Below, piece after piece: positions 39,145-40,631 of a DNA stretch of 40,631 bases (position 1 is the first letter of the stretch; each line of letters begins with the position of its first letter). The notes under the pieces were generated by a model. That model did no database searches and was not told the DNA's origin. It worked only from the letters and a program-made list of their open reading frames with translations. Source of the stretch: DASPFV01 sp035620975. GTDB taxonomy: Bacteria; Acidobacteriota; Vicinamibacteria; Vicinamibacterales; 2-12-FULL-66-21. The stretch spans positions 1 through 40,631 of the forward strand of contig DASPFV010000063.1 in NCBI GenBank assembly GCA_035620975.1, given 5' to 3'. A program made the translations under genes and the position numbers.

Positions 39145-39271
39145 AGAGCCCCCGGCCTTGCGCGGTGCCGGTGCGTTCCAGACACCGCCGAGGCAGCGGC
39201 GCAGGAATTCCGGGGTCGCTCCTCTGCTGACCTTGCTTCGGCGTCGCTGCCGCCCTGAGGTAGCCTGAGCC

Positions 39272-39889
39272 ATGGCGGGACACGAGTGCTACCACTGCAA
39301 ACAGTGGATAGAAGCGGGAACGCCGCACGACTGCTGGACGACCACCGAGGCGGCGCTGACGAAGGATCTCCCGGAAGACATCCGCGACGCCTGGGAACGG
39401 CTCCGCGAGACGGCGGCGGAGTTCGGCGACCAGCGCATCTACGCGTCGCACGCCTCGATCATGTTCGCCCGGAAGGCCTGCTACTTCTTCGTCCGGCCGA
39501 AGACGCGCGTGCTGGAGGTCTGCATTTTCCTGGGCCGCCCGTTGAATGCCCCACAGGTCCGCCGGACCACCCGAGTCTCGCGTGCGAAGCTGGCCCACCT
39601 CGTACAGATTCGCCACCGCGACGAGGTGGAGTCGCCTATCACAGACTGGATCCGGGAAGCCTACGACGTGTCGGACTCGCTGAAATCCGCAGCGACGTGG
39701 GTGGGGCGGCCGCCGGCCGGCCGGCTCCCGAAGAAGAAGGAGAACAGGAACAGGAAGAAGGCGACCAGGAAGAGCGCCAAGGCGTCTTCGAACACCCGAA
39801 GGCCGCGCGAGACGAAGGCCACGGGGAGAAGGGCCGGCGGCGGAAAAACGAGGGCGCGAGCGGGTCGGGCCTCGGCGCGCCGCTCGTGA
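39272..39889 (+). CDS. DUF5655-like protein with Cys/His motif and Lys/Arg-rich tail
   Basis: The 205-residue protein begins with a putative zinc-binding motif (CYHCKQWIEAGTPHDC, Cys6, Cys9 and Cys21 with a nearby His). The central domain (IYASHASIMFARKACYFFVRPKTRVLEVCIFLGR, then THRVSR-type strands and HRDEVESPITDWIREAYDVSD) resembles DUF5655, a transport-associated or nuclease-like domain of unknown role. From residue 145 a tail of Lys, Arg, Ala, Ser and Gly residues (KKKENRNRKKATRKSAKASS and onward) resembles nucleic-acid-binding tails. It has no signal peptide, so it is cytosolic, perhaps DNA- or RNA-bound. It stands alone; a GC-rich dispersed element lies downstream. Confidence 0.75.
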   Translation: MAGHECYHCKQWIEAGTPHDCWTTTEAALTKDLPEDIRDAWERLRETAAEFGDQRIYASHASIMFARKACYFFVRPKTRVLEVCIFLGRPLNAPQVRRTTRVSRAKLAHLVQIRHRDEVESPITDWIREAYDVSDSLKSAATWVGRPPAGRLPKKKENRNRKKATRKSAKASSNTRRPRETKATGRRAGGGKTRARAGRASARRS

Positions 39890-40016
39890 CGAGGGAGTCT
39901 TCAGGGGGATGCCGGATTCCCGGCAGCCGTTTCGTAGTAGCCTCGCTCCACCGCTGCCGGCCGGTGGCACGGCGCGCGAGTCTCTGAGTTCCTCGCCCCC
40001 GCGAGCGACGGCGATG

Positions 40017-40046
40017 GAGGGGCCGGCGGGGCGAAGCCCCTCGGTT
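40017..40046. repeat. Dispersed palindromic element, copy 2 (inverted)
   Basis: Centred on GGGGCGAAGCCCC, this is the reverse complement of the element at 11733-11762, with about 27 of 30 positions matching. It sits 20 nt before the DHFR/RibD-like start codon. Copy 1 lies after a stop codon, so position relative to genes is not conserved. Confidence 0.6.
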
Positions 40047-40066
40047 TCTCTCTGGAGGCGGACGAC

Positions 40067-40609
40067 ATGCGACAGCTTCGCTATTCGGTAGCAGCGAGCC
40101 TCGACGGCTGCATTGCGGGTCCGAATGGGGAGTTCGACTGGATCGTGGTCGATCCCGAGATCGACTTCGCGGCGCTGTACGCGGGGTTCAGCGGGCTGGT
40201 GATGGGGCGCCGGTCCTATGAGGTGTTCGTGGAAACGGGTGGCGCTGGCGGATTGGCGCTCCCAACCTACGTCTACTCACGGAGCCTGCCGGAGGGCGAA
40301 CGCGATGGCGTGACGTTCGCCGCCGACGCGGTCTCCCACGTGCGCGCACTCAAGCAGGCCGGCGAAAGCAGGCCGCTCTGGTTGTGGGGTGGAGGCGATC
40401 TGTTCCGGCAGCTCGCGGCGGCGGGCCTGGTGGACGGCGTCGACGTCGCAGTCATCCCGATACTGCTGGGCGGGGGAATCCCGCTGCTCCCCTCTCCCGG
40501 TCCCCGCCTGCCGCTGCGCCTGCGCAAGCACCACGTGTACGCCACCACCGGCACGATGTGGCTCGAGTACGACGTCGTTGGGGGCGTTGGGGGTCAGGTC
40601 TTGCAATGA
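40067..40609 (+). CDS. Dihydrofolate reductase / RibD C-terminal family reductase
   Basis: The 180-residue protein starts at an ATG with GGAGG 8 nt upstream. It shows the RibD_C/DHFR-like fold signature: RQLRYSVAASLDGCIAGPNGEFDW, the GLVMGRRSYEVF segment, and LWLWGGGDLFRQLAAAGLVD for the NADPH pocket, then IPILLGGGIPLLP. These stand-alone proteins (YyaP/YwjB type) reduce an unknown substrate with NADPH; true folate reduction is unlikely. It has no signal peptide, so it is cytosolic. The palindromic element at 40017-40046 lies just upstream. The gene ends 22 bases before the right edge. Confidence 0.9.
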   Translation: MRQLRYSVAASLDGCIAGPNGEFDWIVVDPEIDFAALYAGFSGLVMGRRSYEVFVETGGAGGLALPTYVYSRSLPEGERDGVTFAADAVSHVRALKQAGESRPLWLWGGGDLFRQLAAAGLVDGVDVAVIPILLGGGIPLLPSPGPRLPLRLRKHHVYATTGTMWLEYDVVGGVGGQVLQ

Positions 40610-40631
40610 CGTACGGCGGCCGGGCGGGCGC

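Overview
The window is a high-GC bacterial chromosome segment. Its gene content points to the Acidobacteriota, probably a Vicinamibacteria-type soil lineage. The pointers are two FtsX/MacB-type orphan permeases, one behind a PadR regulator (the ADOP arrangement typical of that phylum), a CBM9/DUF5916 outer-membrane protein, and an abundance of Tat-exported enzymes. This is an inference from family content; no rRNA or tRNA lies in the window. I see no phage, insertion sequence, CRISPR array or defence island.

Layout. 1-6.4 kb: a DUF5916 protein (cut by the left edge), a mannonate-dehydratase-like exported protein, a divergent aldo/keto reductase, a ~39-nt tandem repeat array, and a lipoprotein of unknown function that looks like an alpha-toroid. 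6.4-13.6 kb: oxidative metabolism, with a two-gene molybdenum hydroxylase (IorA/IorB type), a second tandem repeat array (29-nt period, same core as the first), a Tat-borne gluconate-dehydrogenase subunit 3 divergent from a GMC flavoprotein, and an intradiol dioxygenase translationally coupled to a WD40 protein. 13.6-21 kb: a GNAT acetyltransferase, a neutral-ceramidase-like hydrolase, a Tat-exported enolase-superfamily enzyme with complete mandelate-racemase residue spacing, a Tat-signal DegT aminotransferase, and a prolyl oligopeptidase. 21-27 kb: two ADOP permeases, the second directly behind PadR. 27-33 kb: a two-domain alpha/beta hydrolase, a four-domain S1 protein, and an M36 metallopeptidase. 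33-40.6 kb: a coupled DegT aminotransferase / Gfo-Idh-MocA pair, an N-acyl-D-amino-acid deacylase, an SGNH arylesterase lipoprotein, a tandem pair of small paralogous membrane-associated proteins, a DUF5655 protein, and a DHFR/RibD-like reductase.

How the genes may work together. Most products carry Sec, lipoprotein or Tat signals and act on sugars, acids, lipids or peptides outside the cytoplasm, which fits a scavenging soil heterotroph. Several families that are normally cytosolic (mannonate dehydratase, mandelate racemase-like, DegT aminotransferase) appear here with N-terminal export signals. The clearest functional units are IorAB, GMC plus subunit 3, dioxygenase-WD40, PadR-ADOP and DegT-Gfo/Idh/MocA.

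The least explained structures are not genes: two tandem arrays sharing an 18-nt core (4463-4671 and 9138-9254), a near-perfect 18-bp palindrome just upstream of the padR promoter, a long hairpin ending 6 nt before the first ADOP start codon, and an inverted pair of dispersed 30-nt palindromic elements about 28 kb apart.
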